Shown here piece by piece: positions 9,564-20,176 of a stretch of DNA of 64,000 nucleotides. Each line of letters begins with the position of its first letter. Positions within the stretch are counted from its first letter, which is position 1. Under the pieces are notes generated by a model. It searched no databases, was not told the origin of the DNA, and was given only the letters and a program-made list of their open reading frames with translations. This stretch comes from Alkalihalobacillus sp. LMS39 (lineage in GTDB: Bacteria > Bacillota > Bacilli > Bacillales > Bacillaceae_F): positions 4,402,001 to 4,466,000 of the forward strand of contig NZ_CP093300.1 of the NCBI RefSeq assembly GCF_022812285.1, given 5' to 3'. The position numbers were made by a program, and so were the translations under genes.

Positions 9564-10670
9564 CTAACGATGTTTTACTGTAATTGAACCTGTATTCGTT
9601 TCTCCAAATAATTTCACACCGAATGGCTGATGTTTATTTGATGTAAACCCTAAGCTTTTTTGGACGAAATCTTTCTTTTCTTCGGTAATTTCAAATCCAG
9701 CTAAATCGCAAGAAAAACCACCGACGTTCGTTTTTAACTTCCCATCAATTTTCGCATCTTCCGGAAGTGTAATTGTAACCGTTCCTGTCGTCGCTTTCGC
9801 TTCAACATAACATGCTTTTTCAACCTTTTCGAGGTTATAAAACAATGCACCGTTCACCGTTTCAATATCGATATCTGTTACCGTTCCATCAATATCAATT
9901 GCTCCATTGACCGTTTTCACTTCGGCTTTATCGGCAGAGACGAATTTTATATCGATCGGACCACTGACCGTTTCCGCGAATAATCTTTCACATTTTGTAT
10001 TTGATAGTTTAATGCTTCCGTTGACCACTTTTGTTTCAACCGAAATAGCTTTTGTATCAGTTACTTTTACGTGACCGTTAAACGAGTATAACTTAAACGT
10101 TTCATATTGCTTTTTCGGTACATAGCATGTCGCTTGTAGTTTAATATTTTTTACTTTTGTATAAAATCGAAGTGTTGAGCCTTCTGGGTCAAAAACAGCT
10201 TCACGCAGCAATATCGTTCTCGCTTCTTCTGTATCTAATGCTTTATATACTTTTGCCTGACACTCAATTCGGACATCATTTTCTTCCCACGGAACAATCG
10301 TAATCGAACCATTTTCTACAGAAAAATCTAGTGAATGTGCTTGTAAATTTTTATGATGAAAAATATGGCTCACTTCGACATACGTTCCGAAATTAAAGTC
10401 TAGGTCAAAGTCTTTAATTTTTTGAATCGCACTTTCAATAAAACTCGTAAACAAACTAGTTCCTGACGATTGACGATACGATGTTTTTTGCTTTTGAAAC
10501 TCGTCACTATCCCAATCTACTCTCGTTGATAATTCTCCTTTTGTTGTTTTTGGTTCTTCTTGTTGTGGCTGTGGTTTTTCTTCTCCTAATGCCTCCAGTA
10601 ACTTGACGCCTTCTTCCGCCGTGATTTTACCGTCTTCGACCATCTTTAAAATCATTTTCTTTTCATCCAT
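9564..10670 (-). CDS. yvlB: YvlB-like DUF4097 protein with N-terminal SHOCT-like domain
   Basis: This is a protein of 368 residues. The N-terminus MDEKKMILKMVEDGKITAEE is the short helical domain shared by YvlB and LiaX-type envelope-stress proteins. A proline/lysine linker follows, then a long DUF4097 beta-helix-like repeat region with recurring VNGSIKL, VSGPIDI, VNGAIDI and VNGALFY units. No signal peptide or membrane segment is visible. The ATG at 10670 follows GGGAGAG; an upstream in-frame start would add 12 atypical residues. By family it is probably a cell-envelope stress protein, but its molecular role is not established. Confidence 0.85.
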   Translation of the reverse strand: MDEKKMILKMVEDGKITAEEGVKLLEALGEEKPQPQQEEPKTTKGELSTRVDWDSDEFQKQKTSYRQSSGTSLFTSFIESAIQKIKDFDLDFNFGTYVEVSHIFHHKNLQAHSLDFSVENGSITIVPWEENDVRIECQAKVYKALDTEEARTILLREAVFDPEGSTLRFYTKVKNIKLQATCYVPKKQYETFKLYSFNGHVKVTDTKAISVETKVVNGSIKLSNTKCERLFAETVSGPIDIKFVSADKAEVKTVNGAIDIDGTVTDIDIETVNGALFYNLEKVEKACYVEAKATTGTVTITLPEDAKIDGKLKTNVGGFSCDLAGFEITEEKKDFVQKSLGFTSNKHQPFGVKLFGETNTGSITVKHR

Positions 10671-10745
10671 GCCACTCTCTCCCTTTCGGAACATTAAATC
10701 AATCATTAATGTATACGTCGTTATACAAAGAAAGTTACAAAAAAT

Positions 10746-13619
10746 TTAGCCTTTTATCGTTTCTTTTTGTTGAATTTTTTCTTTCATCCGTTTTTGGTCG
10801 CGCTCTAATATTGGCAATAGGTATTTCCCAGTATATGAACCTTTTACTTTCGCCACTTCTTCCGGTGTTCCTTCGGCTACAATCATTCCACCTTTGTCGC
10901 CACCTTCTGGACCTAGATCAATTATGTGGTCAACAGTCTTAATGACATCCAAATTATGTTCAATAACAAGTACAGTATCTCCATTATCGACGAGACGTTG
11001 TAGCACAATTAATAAACGAGCAATATCATCGACATGGAGTCCTGTCGTTGGTTCATCTAGTATATACAATGTTTTTCCAGTTGAACGTTTATGAAGCTGT
11101 GAAGCTAACTTCACCCGTTGTGCTTCTCCACCTGATAACGTCGTTGCTGGCTGCCCTAATGTAATATACCCTAAACCAACATCAACTAACGTTTGAATTT
11201 TCCGTTGGATTTTAGGAATATTAGCGAAGAACTCTAACCCCTCTTCAACCGTCATCGCAAGAACATCAGCGATTGTTTTTCCTTTATACGCAATATCTAA
11301 TGTTTCTCGATTATATCTTTTTCCATGACAAACTTCACAAGGGACATACACATCCGGTAAAAAGTGCATTTCAATTTTTATAATGCCATCACCACGGCAC
11401 GCTTCACAACGTCCACCTTTTACATTAAAGCTAAAGCGGCCCTTTTTATATCCTCTAACTTTCGCTTCGTTTGTCATCGCAAAGACATCACGAATATCAT
11501 CAAACACACCTGTATAAGTGGCTGGATTCGAACGAGGAGTTCGCCCAATTGGGGATTGGTCAATATCGATGACTTTATCAATATGTTCAATCCCTTCCAT
11601 TTTCTTATGCGACCCTGGTTTATCTTTACTTCTGTATAATTTTTGTGCTAGTGATTTATATAAAATTTCATTAATTAATGTACTTTTACCTGACCCTGAA
11701 ACACCGGTAATCGCCACAAATACACCGAGCGGAATCGAAACAGATGTATTTTTTAAATTATTTGCCGTTGCTCCTTTAATCGTAAGAAAACGACCAGAGG
11801 AGGGGCGACGTTCGGCTGGTAGAGGAATGAACTTTTCTCCTGACAAATATTGACCTGTTAATGAATTCGGATCATTCATAATTTCCTCAGGTGTACCTTG
11901 AGCGGTAATCATACCACCGTGAACACCTGCACCTGGACCAATATCAATAATATAATCGGCTGCCATCATCGTATCTTCATCATGCTCGACCACAATTAAC
12001 GTATTGCCAATATTCCGCATATGCTTTAATGTCTCAATAAGTCTGTCATTATCACGTTGGTGAAGTCCAATCGAAGGCTCATCTAATATATATAACACCC
12101 CCATTAACGACGATCCGATTTGTGTCGCTAAACGAATCCGTTGTGCTTCTCCTCCAGACAATGTACCTGCTGCCCGGTTTAATGTTAAATAATCAAGACC
12201 AACATTTATTAAAAAGCCAAGCCGATCATTGATTTCTTTTAAAATCATCCGAGCAATCGCAGCTTCTTTTGGTGTTAGCTCTAACCCTTCAAAAAACTGT
12301 TGTGCTTCTTTAATGGAAAATGCCGTTACCTCACCTAAATGCTTTCCGGCGATAAAGACAGCCAAGCTTTCTTTTTTCAAACGATAGCCTTTACACGTCG
12401 GACACGCCTTTTGGATCATATACATTTCCATTTGTTCACGAATATAATCAGAGCTTGTTTCATGATATCGTCTTGAAACATTCGGAATGACCCCTTCAAA
12501 CTGAACAAGATTTTCCCGAACTTGTCCAAACTCATTTTCATAACGGAAATAAATGCGATCTGTGCCACTACCAAACAATACTTTTTCAAGTAAATGATCG
12601 GGTAGCTGTTCGACAGGGACATCCATATCAATACTATAATGTTCACATACTGCTTCTAAAAGCTGTGGGTAATATTGAGAACTTGTTGGTTCCCACGGGG
12701 CGATAGCATTTTCTCGCAATGTTTTTGTTCGGTCAGGCAAAACAAGGTCAATGTCGACTTCTAATTTTGATCCAAGTCCATCACAAGTTGGACATGCTCC
12801 AAATGGGCTATTAAATGAAAACATGCGTGGTTCAAGCTCTGGAATTGAAAATCCACATTGTGGACATGCATGATGTTGGCTAAACAATAACTCTTCTTCG
12901 CCAATCACATCGACAATGACACGGCCATCCGATAAAGAGAGAGCTGTTTCTAAAGAATCCGTAATGCGTGTTTGAACTCCTTCTTTGATGACAACACGGT
13001 CAACGACAACTTCAATATTATGCTTTTTATTTTTATCAAGAGAAATTTCTTCGGCAACTTCTCGAATGTCACCATCGACACGAATTCGAACAAACCCTTG
13101 CTTCTTTAAATCTTCTAGAACCTTCACATGTTCACCTTTACGTCCCGATATAACAGGAGCTAAAATTTGCATTTTTGTACGTTCTGGATAGTCTAGTATG
13201 CGGTCCACCATTTGTTGAACCGTTTGCGATGATATTTCAATCCCGTGTTTTGGACAGACGGGCCGTCCGATCCGAGCATATAACAAGCGAAGATAATCAT
13301 AAATTTCCGTCACTGTTCCGACTGTGGAACGCGGATTACGACTCGTTGTTTTTTGGTCAATTGAAATCGCAGGTGACAACCCTTCAATTGCATCAACATC
13401 TGGCTTGTCCATTTGTCCTAAAAACTGTCGCGCATATGCAGACAACGACTCTACATATCGTCGTTGTCCTTCAGCATAAATCGTATCAAACGCAAGGGAT
13501 GATTTACCTGACCCCGATAACCCTGTTAATACAACAAGCTTATCTCGTGGGATTTTCACATCAATGTTTTTTAAATTATGGGACCTCGCTCCCTTAACGA
13601 CAATGTTTTCTATCGCCAT
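10746..13619 (-). CDS. uvrA: Excinuclease ABC subunit A
   Basis: UvrA is the damage-recognition ATPase of nucleotide excision repair. It loads UvrB on lesions. The 957-residue protein has two ABC ATPase halves with Walker A motifs [14 protein letters not shown] and [13 protein letters not shown] and two LSGGEAQR signatures. It has the usual zinc modules, including CPQC...CPTC in the first half and CEAC...CEVC in the second. It is full length. It follows uvrB by six bases, so uvrB-uvrA form an operon as in B. subtilis. No LexA box was identified with confidence. Confidence 0.97.
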   Translation of the reverse strand: MAIENIVVKGARSHNLKNIDVKIPRDKLVVLTGLSGSGKSSLAFDTIYAEGQRRYVESLSAYARQFLGQMDKPDVDAIEGLSPAISIDQKTTSRNPRSTVGTVTEIYDYLRLLYARIGRPVCPKHGIEISSQTVQQMVDRILDYPERTKMQILAPVISGRKGEHVKVLEDLKKQGFVRIRVDGDIREVAEEISLDKNKKHNIEVVVDRVVIKEGVQTRITDSLETALSLSDGRVIVDVIGEEELLFSQHHACPQCGFSIPELEPRMFSFNSPFGACPTCDGLGSKLEVDIDLVLPDRTKTLRENAIAPWEPTSSQYYPQLLEAVCEHYSIDMDVPVEQLPDHLLEKVLFGSGTDRIYFRYENEFGQVRENLVQFEGVIPNVSRRYHETSSDYIREQMEMYMIQKACPTCKGYRLKKESLAVFIAGKHLGEVTAFSIKEAQQFFEGLELTPKEAAIARMILKEINDRLGFLINVGLDYLTLNRAAGTLSGGEAQRIRLATQIGSSLMGVLYILDEPSIGLHQRDNDRLIETLKHMRNIGNTLIVVEHDEDTMMAADYIIDIGPGAGVHGGMITAQGTPEEIMNDPNSLTGQYLSGEKFIPLPAERRPSSGRFLTIKGATANNLKNTSVSIPLGVFVAITGVSGSGKSTLINEILYKSLAQKLYRSKDKPGSHKKMEGIEHIDKVIDIDQSPIGRTPRSNPATYTGVFDDIRDVFAMTNEAKVRGYKKGRFSFNVKGGRCEACRGDGIIKIEMHFLPDVYVPCEVCHGKRYNRETLDIAYKGKTIADVLAMTVEEGLEFFANIPKIQRKIQTLVDVGLGYITLGQPATTLSGGEAQRVKLASQLHKRSTGKTLYILDEPTTGLHVDDIARLLIVLQRLVDNGDTVLVIEHNLDVIKTVDHIIDLGPEGGDKGGMIVAEGTPEEVAKVKGSYTGKYLLPILERDQKRMKEKIQQKETIKG

Positions 13620-13625
13620 CTATTA

Positions 13626-15596
13626 TCATCCTTCCGCTTTTAACTCTAAAACTAAATCACGAAGTTCAGCGGCCCGTTCAAAATTCAACTCGCGGGCGGC
13701 GTCTTTCATTTCTTTTTCAAGCCTTTCTATTAAGGCAACACGCTCTTTTTTGCTTAACTTCGTTTGAGTTGGTGCTTTGTATTCCTCTTCTGCTTCCGCC
13801 GCATATGTCGCTTGAACAACATCTGGAATTCGCTTTTGAATCGTTTTTGGTACAATTCCGTGTTTTTCATTATATTGTTTTTGTGTCGTACGGCGACGTT
13901 CTGTCTCATCCATCGCGATTTGCATCGATTTTGTTATTTTATCACCATACATAATGACATGGCCTTTTTCATTTCTCGCCGCTCGACCAATCGTTTGAAT
14001 TAAGGATCGTTCTGAACGTAAAAATCCTTCTTTATCGGCATCTAAAATCGCGACAAGCGAAACTTCAGGAATATCCAATCCTTCTCGTAACAGGTTAATC
14101 CCAATAAGGACATCAAACGTGCCTAAACGCAGCTGACGAATAATGTCTAGCCGTTCTAACGTTTTTATTTCTGAATGCATATAGCGAACTTTAATCCCAA
14201 TTTCCTTTAAATAATCCGTTAAGTCTTCCGACATTTTTTTCGTTAATGTCGTCACTAATACTCGTTCATTTTTCTTCGTACGCTCATTAATTTCGGCAAT
14301 TAAATCATCTATTTGTCCTTCACTTGGTCGTACATCAATTGTAGGGTCAATTAATCCTGTTGGGCGAATAATTTGCTCAACGACTTCAGGTGTTTGCTCT
14401 AATTCAAGCGGACCTGGAGTTGCTGATACATACACAATTTGATTAATTTTATCTTCAAACTCTTCATACTTTAGTGGACGATTGTCTAAAGCAGAAGGTA
14501 AGCGAAACCCATGATCGACAAGCACTTGCTTTCTCGCTCTATCCCCATTGTACATCCCACGGATTTGTGGCAATGTCACATGAGACTCATCAACGACAAT
14601 TAAGAAGTCATCAGGAAAAAAGTCGACTAACGTATATGGTGTTGCCCCTTCTTCCCGCAATGTTAAATGGCGTGAATAGTTTTCAATACCTGAACAAAAT
14701 CCCATTTCACGCATCATTTCTAAATCATATTTTGTTCGTTGCTCTAATCGCTGTGCTTCAAGTAGTTTTCCTTTTTCATTTAGTATTTTTAATTGTTCTT
14801 CTAATTCTTTTTCAATCGCTTCAATCGCTTTTCGAAGTTTTTCTTCACGCGTAACGAAGTGGGAAGCTGGGAAAATCGCGACATGGTTTCGTTCGCCCTT
14901 TATTTCTCCTGTTAGAGCATCCACTTCTGTGATTCGGTCAATTTCATCACCAAAAAACTCCACTCGAATACATTGCTCGTCCCGTGAAACTGGGAAAATC
15001 TCAACGACATCGCCACGGACTCGAAATGTTCCGCGTGTAAAATTAATATCATTGCGATCATATTGAATATCGACTAAGTTTCGAAGAAGTTCATTGCGCT
15101 CTTTTTCCATTCCTGTTCGAAGTGAAACGACGAGTTCACCGTATTCTTCCGGCGAACCTAAACCGTAAATACAAGAAACACTAGCAACAATAATGACATC
15201 TTTTCGTTCAAATAAAGAACTAGTCGCAGAGTGACGTAGTTTATCGATTTCATCATTTATACTTGCATCTTTTTCTATATACGTATCTGTATGAGGAACA
15301 TATGCTTCTGGCTGATAATAATCATAATAACTAACAAAATATTCAACGGCATTGTCTGGAAAAAACTCTTTGAATTCACTATACAGCTGTCCCGCTAATG
15401 TTTTGTTATGAGCGATAATAAGCGTCGGTTTTTTCACTTCTTTAATTAAGTTTGAAATCGTGAATGTTTTCCCAGTCCCTGTCGCCCCTAGTAACGTTTG
15501 GTATTTCTTATTCTCTTTAATTCCTTGAACCAACTTTGAAATCGCAGCAGGCTGATCTCCTTGTGGTTCATAAGAAGAAACGAGGTTAAAGTCCAA
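13626..15596 (-). CDS. uvrB: Excinuclease ABC subunit B
   Basis: UvrB is the helicase-like subunit that verifies DNA damage and recruits UvrC. The 656-residue protein has Walker [12 protein letters not shown] and the beta-hairpin [12 protein letters not shown] that clamps one DNA strand. It also has the DESH box in VVDESHVTL and helicase motif VI in QTIGRAARN. The C-terminal UVR domain ([19 protein letters not shown]) contacts UvrC. It is full length, starts [16 protein letters not shown], and is immediately followed by uvrA. Confidence 0.97.
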   Translation of the reverse strand: MDFNLVSSYEPQGDQPAAISKLVQGIKENKKYQTLLGATGTGKTFTISNLIKEVKKPTLIIAHNKTLAGQLYSEFKEFFPDNAVEYFVSYYDYYQPEAYVPHTDTYIEKDASINDEIDKLRHSATSSLFERKDVIIVASVSCIYGLGSPEEYGELVVSLRTGMEKERNELLRNLVDIQYDRNDINFTRGTFRVRGDVVEIFPVSRDEQCIRVEFFGDEIDRITEVDALTGEIKGERNHVAIFPASHFVTREEKLRKAIEAIEKELEEQLKILNEKGKLLEAQRLEQRTKYDLEMMREMGFCSGIENYSRHLTLREEGATPYTLVDFFPDDFLIVVDESHVTLPQIRGMYNGDRARKQVLVDHGFRLPSALDNRPLKYEEFEDKINQIVYVSATPGPLELEQTPEVVEQIIRPTGLIDPTIDVRPSEGQIDDLIAEINERTKKNERVLVTTLTKKMSEDLTDYLKEIGIKVRYMHSEIKTLERLDIIRQLRLGTFDVLIGINLLREGLDIPEVSLVAILDADKEGFLRSERSLIQTIGRAARNEKGHVIMYGDKITKSMQIAMDETERRRTTQKQYNEKHGIVPKTIQKRIPDVVQATYAAEAEEEYKAPTQTKLSKKERVALIERLEKEMKDAARELNFERAAELRDLVLELKAEG

Positions 15597-15808
15597 ATTC
15601 CATCACTCCTCGAAAAAGATTGAATCGTCATATTCTTCCATAATCAGTATTCTCATTATACCACAGGAACTATGAATTCCAAACATTTTTACGAACGTAT
15701 ATTCTCTTTTCGGTAGTTGATTTCCGTAATTTGGTTATTTGTTGTAGTGCAGTTCCCGGTGTTACTGATGAGAAGAAAAGTGATGCGAAAAAGGAGGGAG
15801 AAGAAGAT

Positions 15809-15950
15809 TAAGAAAAACGCGGAGTGTCTTTTCGTTTCAAGCGAAGTGCGGAGCCCTGCCCGCTTTTGACAGTGAACCACAATTGCTCTTCTTGGGGTGA
15901 AACGCGCAGGTGCGCAGCCTTCGCTGCTTGACCAAAAATTTTCTTATCTT
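15809..15950 (+). repeat. GC-rich hairpin repeat, full copy
   Basis: This copy fills most of the uvrB-csbA gap (15597-15990), which otherwise holds no gene. It begins TAAGAAAAACGCGGAGTGTC and contains the internal hairpin and the ACGCGCAGGTGCGCAGCC block. It ends around ACCAAAAATTTTCTTATC, as in the copies at 18453 and 20420. Confidence 0.85.
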
Positions 15951-15954
15951 TAAA

Positions 15955-15982
15955 TAAAAAAACACTTGAATCCAAGCGTTTC
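15955..15982 (-). terminator. Terminator after csbA
   Basis: The stem AAACGCTTG / CAAGTGTTT with a four-base loop is followed on the minus strand by a T run. It lies just past the csbA stop. Confidence 0.75.
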
Positions 15983-15990
15983 CTTTATGG

Positions 15991-16215
15991 TTACATTCCA
16001 GGTTTTTTTCTCAATAATTTTTTTGCAGCCATCCAGCCGAAAAAAAGAGACAAACAGGCTAGCGCAATAACAAAAAACGTTTGTTCATGAATACGAACTG
16101 CCACAAACATAATCATAAAGGTGACAATGAACGCCCCTATCAAACTAAAGGCTACTCTCGTAACTAAAACCATTATAATAAACGGAAGTACTAGTGCTAC
16201 TATTACATCCACCAT
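15991..16215 (-). CDS. csbA: Small membrane protein CsbA
   Basis: This is a 74-residue, almost wholly hydrophobic protein with two to three membrane helices (VALVLPFIIMVLVTRVAFSL, then FFVIALACLSLFFGWMAAKK) and a basic C-terminus. Length, sequence style and position upstream of uvrB-uvrA match B. subtilis CsbA, a SigB-controlled membrane protein of unknown function. The ATG at 16215 follows GGAAGGAGAAC. Upstream a GTTT-N13-GGGATT pair resembles a SigB promoter. Confidence 0.85.
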   Translation of the reverse strand: MVDVIVALVLPFIIMVLVTRVAFSLIGAFIVTFMIMFVAVRIHEQTFFVIALACLSLFFGWMAAKKLLRKKPGM

Positions 16216-16281
16216 ATTTTCACGTTCTCCTTCCGTTTTTTCCTAATAAAATTGATAAATCGAAAATTATTATAACAAATA

Positions 16282-16304
16282 AATCCCGTTTTCTAAAGGA
16301 AAAC
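16282..16304 (-). promoter_or_regulatory. Possible SigB-type promoter of csbA
   Basis: On the minus strand GTTT (16304-16301) and GGGATT (16287-16282) are separated by 13 bases, close to the SigB consensus GTTT..-GGGTAT. A TATAAT lies a little further downstream. csbA is a known SigB target in B. subtilis. The -35 to -10 spacing is slightly short, so the call is tentative. Confidence 0.4.
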
Positions 16305-16376
16305 ACGTTTTTCCTTTTCCAATTTTTACGGTATACTGCAAATAATCGTTCACTTCACTAAAAAGTAGGGAGATAC

Positions 16377-16979
16377 ATGCAATATTCAACTATAGATCGG
16401 ATTAACCCAAGAAACGAAACAGAGGTTAGTGGCCTATTATTAGAGCATTTTGCTCGTTATTATTTTTCAACACCTTATATTCACGGAGGTCGAGTACTAG
16501 ATTTCGGCTGCGGAAGTGGGTATGGTAGTCAAATGATTGCCAAAATATTAAAAAAGGAAATCGAAGAAATTGTCGCCGTTGATATTAACTTGCCTTCAAT
16601 TACAGAAGCGAAAGCCTATTATTATCATCCTCTCGTGAGGTTTTTGCATGCTAATTGTGTAAACAAGCAGCTCCCAACAATAATCGGGAAATTTAAAACA
16701 ATTTTGTCGTTTCAAACGATCGAATATATTCAAGATCAAACAACATTTATGGAAAATGTTGATGCGTTGTTAGAACCAGGGGGGACCTTTGTTTTATCGA
16801 CTTCTCTCCAAACAAAGCAATCGGAATCCTCTCTTGTCAGACCTCTAGCAAAACAACGATTTACAGAGCTGTTTACTGCTTTTTCTCAAGTTGAATTTTA
16901 TTATCAACGCGGGGTTACGATCGAAAAACAACGAGACAATACGCATTACCCAATTGGAATTGCTGTTTGTAGAAAATGA
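16377..16979 (+). CDS. Class I SAM-dependent methyltransferase, substrate unknown
   Basis: This is a 200-residue cytoplasmic protein with a Rossmann-type methyltransferase fold: motif I GRVLDFGCGSGYGSQM at about residue 40, the acidic motif II residue in IVAVDINLPS, and a later motif near LEPGGTFVLSTSL. The fold resembles Methyltransf_11/25 enzymes that act on small molecules or lipids, but nothing here identifies the acceptor. The ATG at 16377 follows AGGGAG. It is a lone plus-strand gene between csbA and minJ and converges on minJ across a palindromic repeat. Confidence 0.8.
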   Translation: MQYSTIDRINPRNETEVSGLLLEHFARYYFSTPYIHGGRVLDFGCGSGYGSQMIAKILKKEIEEIVAVDINLPSITEAKAYYYHPLVRFLHANCVNKQLPTIIGKFKTILSFQTIEYIQDQTTFMENVDALLEPGGTFVLSTSLQTKQSESSLVRPLAKQRFTELFTAFSQVEFYYQRGVTIEKQRDNTHYPIGIAVCRK

Positions 16980-16989
16980 GCTCACTAAT

Positions 16990-17176
16990 GTTACGGACAT
17001 TTATTCCGCTATATCTATAAAAAATAAGGTTTTTGAAGTGCTATCGGACATCTGTTCCGTTATCCCCACTTCATGCTGCCACTTTGTTTTAAAAAAGGCA
17101 AACTAGCGGAACAAATGTCCGTTACGACTCTACAAAAGCGAATAAATCCTCTAATAGCGGATCATATGTCCATTAG
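16990..17176. repeat. 185-bp four-unit palindromic repeat, copy B
   Basis: Forward units lie at about 16992 and 17043, inverted units at about 17103 and 17152. All resemble TCGGACATCTGTTCCGCTAT or its reverse complement. It lies between the convergent methyltransferase and minJ genes. Unit spacing (about 51, 60 and 50 bases) matches copies C and D. Confidence 0.85.
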
Positions 17177-17206
17177 CCCCCACTCCCACTCTCCGACACT
17201 AGCAAA

Positions 17207-17233
17207 AAGAACCATAGAGTGTCTATGGTTCTT
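17207..17233 (-). terminator. Terminator after minJ
   Basis: A perfect 12-bp stem (AAGAACCATAGA pairing with TCTATGGTTCTT, loop of three) is followed on the minus strand by TTTTTGC. It begins a few bases after the minJ stop. Confidence 0.85.
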
Positions 17234-17236
17234 CAT

Positions 17237-18418
17237 TTATACGATAGAATCTTGAATGGCTTTTTCCTCTTTTACGAACATCACACCGATTTGATAATGT
17301 TCGCCATCGTAAATCGCTGTATTTGCAAAACGAACTTCTCCGTTTTCATCTTTCACTTCTAATTTACAATACGCTGGGTTTCTTTGTAATCCTTCATAAA
17401 ACTCAGAAGGGCTGTTTACAGGGACACCGTTAACTTTTACAATCGTCTCCCCAATTTTTAAGCCCATTTTTTCTGCCGATGTGCCAGGAATTACACCTAC
17501 GATGATAACGCCTCTTTCACGAAGGGTAAAAAAGCTAACCGCATGTTCTTCTTTTTGTTTTAAAAGTTGATAAAGAACTTCTCGGCCTACAATAGCGATA
17601 ATCGTCGCAACTATAACGAGCGGCGTGTAAAAATAGCTAGCAATCGACACAGCTAACACGATCAAACTTAATCCTATTACACGTGAACCATACATTTTCA
17701 CTTTATGATACGGAATACCTGAGCGGATAAGGGCTGAAAATCCGATAAAAAACGGAAGAACCATGACCCCATATCCTCCACCTTCAACAGGAGAAAGTAT
17801 CGGCCAATAGAGAAAATCAGGGAGCGCTCCATTTGGCACGAGTACAACAAGGGGCACAAACCATAATCGTCGATTTAAATGGGTTCCTATCCATTTCCCA
17901 CGTTGTCCAATTTCGATCCGTGGAGAAGAATGTTGATAACCACGGTAACGAATAAGCAAGCCTTCTGCTAGCAATAGCAAGGCAAACAAAATTGTAACAT
18001 TAACAAACCACGTCGATGCCTTATCCTCACTTACATAGGGCAAAGACCATCCAAACGTTTCAAACAGTAGTAAAACTAAGATAGTGCCAGCTAGTACATA
18101 CGCTGGTGATAGAAAACGAACCATTGTCGTCGTCATAATGAAAACATAAACAAGTCCAAGAATAACAATCGTTTGAACCGATAATGTCACACCTAGCCCA
18201 ATTAAAAGAAAAGATACACAAATACCAGCTACGATACCAGAAACGAGTGGTTTACGTAAATCATCGATAAAATCATAGATTCGGGTATGAAAGTCACGTC
18301 GTTCTCGCTTCACTCGGTGAATTCCCATGAGAATAGCAAAAAGAAGACCGAGGTAAAACAACGGATGTATAAAAAAAACACCAAGCGCTTTTAGTGCTAT
18401 AAGTATGGTTTCGTTCAT
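17237..18418 (-). CDS. minJ: Cell-division topological determinant MinJ
   Basis: MinJ is a polar/septal membrane adaptor that links DivIVA to MinD in Bacillus. In B. subtilis it also affects swarming. The 393-residue protein has about six to eight membrane helices in the first 270 residues. A C-terminal PDZ domain follows (GVIIVGVIPGTSAEKMGL through VNGVPVNSPSEFYEGLQ). Length and architecture match B. subtilis MinJ (SwrAB), and position next to ctpB matches as well. It is transcribed alone and ends at the hairpin at 17207. Confidence 0.87.
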   Translation of the reverse strand: MNETILIALKALGVFFIHPLFYLGLLFAILMGIHRVKRERRDFHTRIYDFIDDLRKPLVSGIVAGICVSFLLIGLGVTLSVQTIVILGLVYVFIMTTTMVRFLSPAYVLAGTILVLLLFETFGWSLPYVSEDKASTWFVNVTILFALLLLAEGLLIRYRGYQHSSPRIEIGQRGKWIGTHLNRRLWFVPLVVLVPNGALPDFLYWPILSPVEGGGYGVMVLPFFIGFSALIRSGIPYHKVKMYGSRVIGLSLIVLAVSIASYFYTPLVIVATIIAIVGREVLYQLLKQKEEHAVSFFTLRERGVIIVGVIPGTSAEKMGLKIGETIVKVNGVPVNSPSEFYEGLQRNPAYCKLEVKDENGEVRFANTAIYDGEHYQIGVMFVKEEKAIQDSIV

Positions 18419-18452
18419 GACTCTCTCTTCCCTCCATCTAATCTACATTTGT

Positions 18453-18628
18453 ATAAGAAAAACGCGGAGCGTCTTTTCTTTCAAGCGAAGTGCGGAGCCC
18501 TGCCCGCTTTTGAAAGTGAACCCCAAGTGCTCTTCCTGGGGGGAAACGCGCAGGTGCTCACCCTTCGCTCTTCTTGAAATAGCTTTCAAAACTTCACTAC
18601 TAGACCCAAATTTTTATGCTTTCTTATA
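18453..18628 (+). repeat. GC-rich hairpin repeat, full copy
   Basis: This copy occupies the minJ-ctpB gap. It begins TAAGAAAAACGCGGAGCGTC and includes the complementary CCCCAAG / CTTGGGG-like arms and an extra GAAATAGCTTTCAAAACTTC segment. That segment is related to one in the 9043 copy. It has the same orientation as the others. Confidence 0.85.
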
Positions 18629-18629
18629 A

Positions 18630-18676
18630 GTAAAAAAAGAAGTACATGAATAGTATATCACTATCCGATGTACTTC
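18630..18676 (-). terminator. Terminator after ctpB
   Basis: A stem of nine perfect pairs (GAAGTACAT / ATGTACTTC) with a further partly paired loop is followed on the minus strand by a TTTTTTT run. Confidence 0.75.
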
Positions 18677-18706
18677 GACACGGTGAAGTTGTAATCCTGC
18701 TCTTTT

Positions 18707-20176
18707 TTACTCTCCATTTACGATTAATTCAAGTGCCGTTTGCAGCTGCACATCATTTTTCTCGTCGCGAATGAGTTCAATGACTTGTTCTTGAATTGCA
18801 GAGGCAGTGCCTTCATCAATGATACCTGTTGACGGTAACTCATGACGTTCTTGAAAGGCCTGAACCGCATTTGATGTTTGTTCTCCGAAATAACCATCTG
18901 TTCGACCTGGTTCAAATCCTAAGCCTTTTAACATCATTTGTGCATTTCGAATTTGCTCGTTTAACATGTCATATTCCAAATCTTCTTCAACCGTTATCGG
19001 TGGTAAATAGAAGTAGTCTGGCTGCCTAACTTCTACTGTAGGGTCAATTCCAACTTCATTAATAAAATTACCGTCCGATGTTAACCATTTGTATAAGGAC
19101 AGTTTTATTTCACTACCATCCCCTAGTTTAATCGCAGACTGTACTGTTCCTTTTCCGAACGTCGTTTCCCCAACAAGATCATAGTTTCCAGCTTCTTTTA
19201 ATGCGCCCGCTAAAATTTCTGAAGCTGATGCACTTCCCCCATCAATCAATCCAACAATTGGGTAATCTTTTCGTTCTTGTAAAGATGATAAATAACGGAC
19301 ACGTTCACCTTCGCGATTTTCTATTTGCACGATCGGTAATTGTTCAGGAATGATAAGTTTTCCGATTTCTTCAACAACATCCAAGTAGCCACCTGGATTT
19401 CCACGTACATCGATGACAAGTCCATCAATACCTTGTTCTTCAAATGCTTTTAATTCTTTTTCAAAATGCTCCGCTGTGTCTTTGGAAAAAGAGGTGATTT
19501 CTAAAACACCAATCGTTTGACCTTTATGTTCAATAGTATTCGGTCTCACTGTTTCAATTGGAATTTCATCTCGTTCAATTTCAAGTGTAATCATTTGCGT
19601 CACACCTGGTCTTTCAATTGTTAACTTTACAATCGTACCTTTTTCTCCTCGGATTTTTAATACCGCATCATACAACGATAATCCTTCGATTGACTCACCG
19701 TCAATTTCAATAATTCTGTCATTTGGTTGAAGGCCTGATCGCTCTGCTGGAGAATCTCGGAATGGTGCTACAATAGTAACATTGCCATTATTCATACTCA
19801 CTTCTGCACCAATACCGGAAAAATGGGAATCAAGTGATTCTTCAAATTGTGCTGCTGTTTCAGGGTCCATATAAACGGAATACGGATCCTCTAACGTTCC
19901 TAACATCCCTTCAATCGCACCTTCTAAAAGGGTTTGATTATCGACACCTTCCACATATTGTTCACTAATGAGCTCAAACGCCTTTTTGAATTTTTCAGAT
20001 GCTTGTTCATCTAGTTCAGCGGGCAGTTCGATTGGGAAAGTTCCGGCATTATCTGCTACAGCATTATTTGGAATGGACTCTTCCCCATTTACAAATGACA
20101 TGCCAATATACATGCCACTGGCGCCAATAAGAAATGAAAGAATTGTAGCGAATAAAGTTGTTTTTACTTTTTTCAT
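18707..20176 (-). CDS. ctpB: Carboxy-terminal processing protease CtpB (S41)
   Basis: This is a secreted or membrane-anchored PDZ protease. In B. subtilis CtpB cleaves SpoIVFA during sporulation signalling. The 489-residue protein starts MKKVKTTLFATILSFLIGAS (signal anchor). It has a PDZ domain (HFSGIGAEVSMNNGNVTI to GLQPNDRIIEIDGESI) and the S41 Ser-Lys dyad in DGGSASASEILAGAL and GETTFGKGTVQS. A C-terminal peptidoglycan-binding domain follows (GYFGEQTSNAVQAFQERH). I chose the ATG at 20176, preceded by AGAGGTGGG. An upstream in-frame start at 20338 would put 54 unrelated residues before the signal peptide. Confidence 0.92.
   Translation of the reverse strand: MKKVKTTLFATILSFLIGASGMYIGMSFVNGEESIPNNAVADNAGTFPIELPAELDEQASEKFKKAFELISEQYVEGVDNQTLLEGAIEGMLGTLEDPYSVYMDPETAAQFEESLDSHFSGIGAEVSMNNGNVTIVAPFRDSPAERSGLQPNDRIIEIDGESIEGLSLYDAVLKIRGEKGTIVKLTIERPGVTQMITLEIERDEIPIETVRPNTIEHKGQTIGVLEITSFSKDTAEHFEKELKAFEEQGIDGLVIDVRGNPGGYLDVVEEIGKLIIPEQLPIVQIENREGERVRYLSSLQERKDYPIVGLIDGGSASASEILAGALKEAGNYDLVGETTFGKGTVQSAIKLGDGSEIKLSLYKWLTSDGNFINEVGIDPTVEVRQPDYFYLPPITVEEDLEYDMLNEQIRNAQMMLKGLGFEPGRTDGYFGEQTSNAVQAFQERHELPSTGIIDEGTASAIQEQVIELIRDEKNDVQLQTALELIVNGE

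Noticed and set aside
16990-17176. CRISPR-like repeat-spacer pattern (20-base repeats with about 30-base spacers)
   Set aside because: Units are only four, imperfect, and two are inverted; no cas genes are near. The same layout recurs at four sites.
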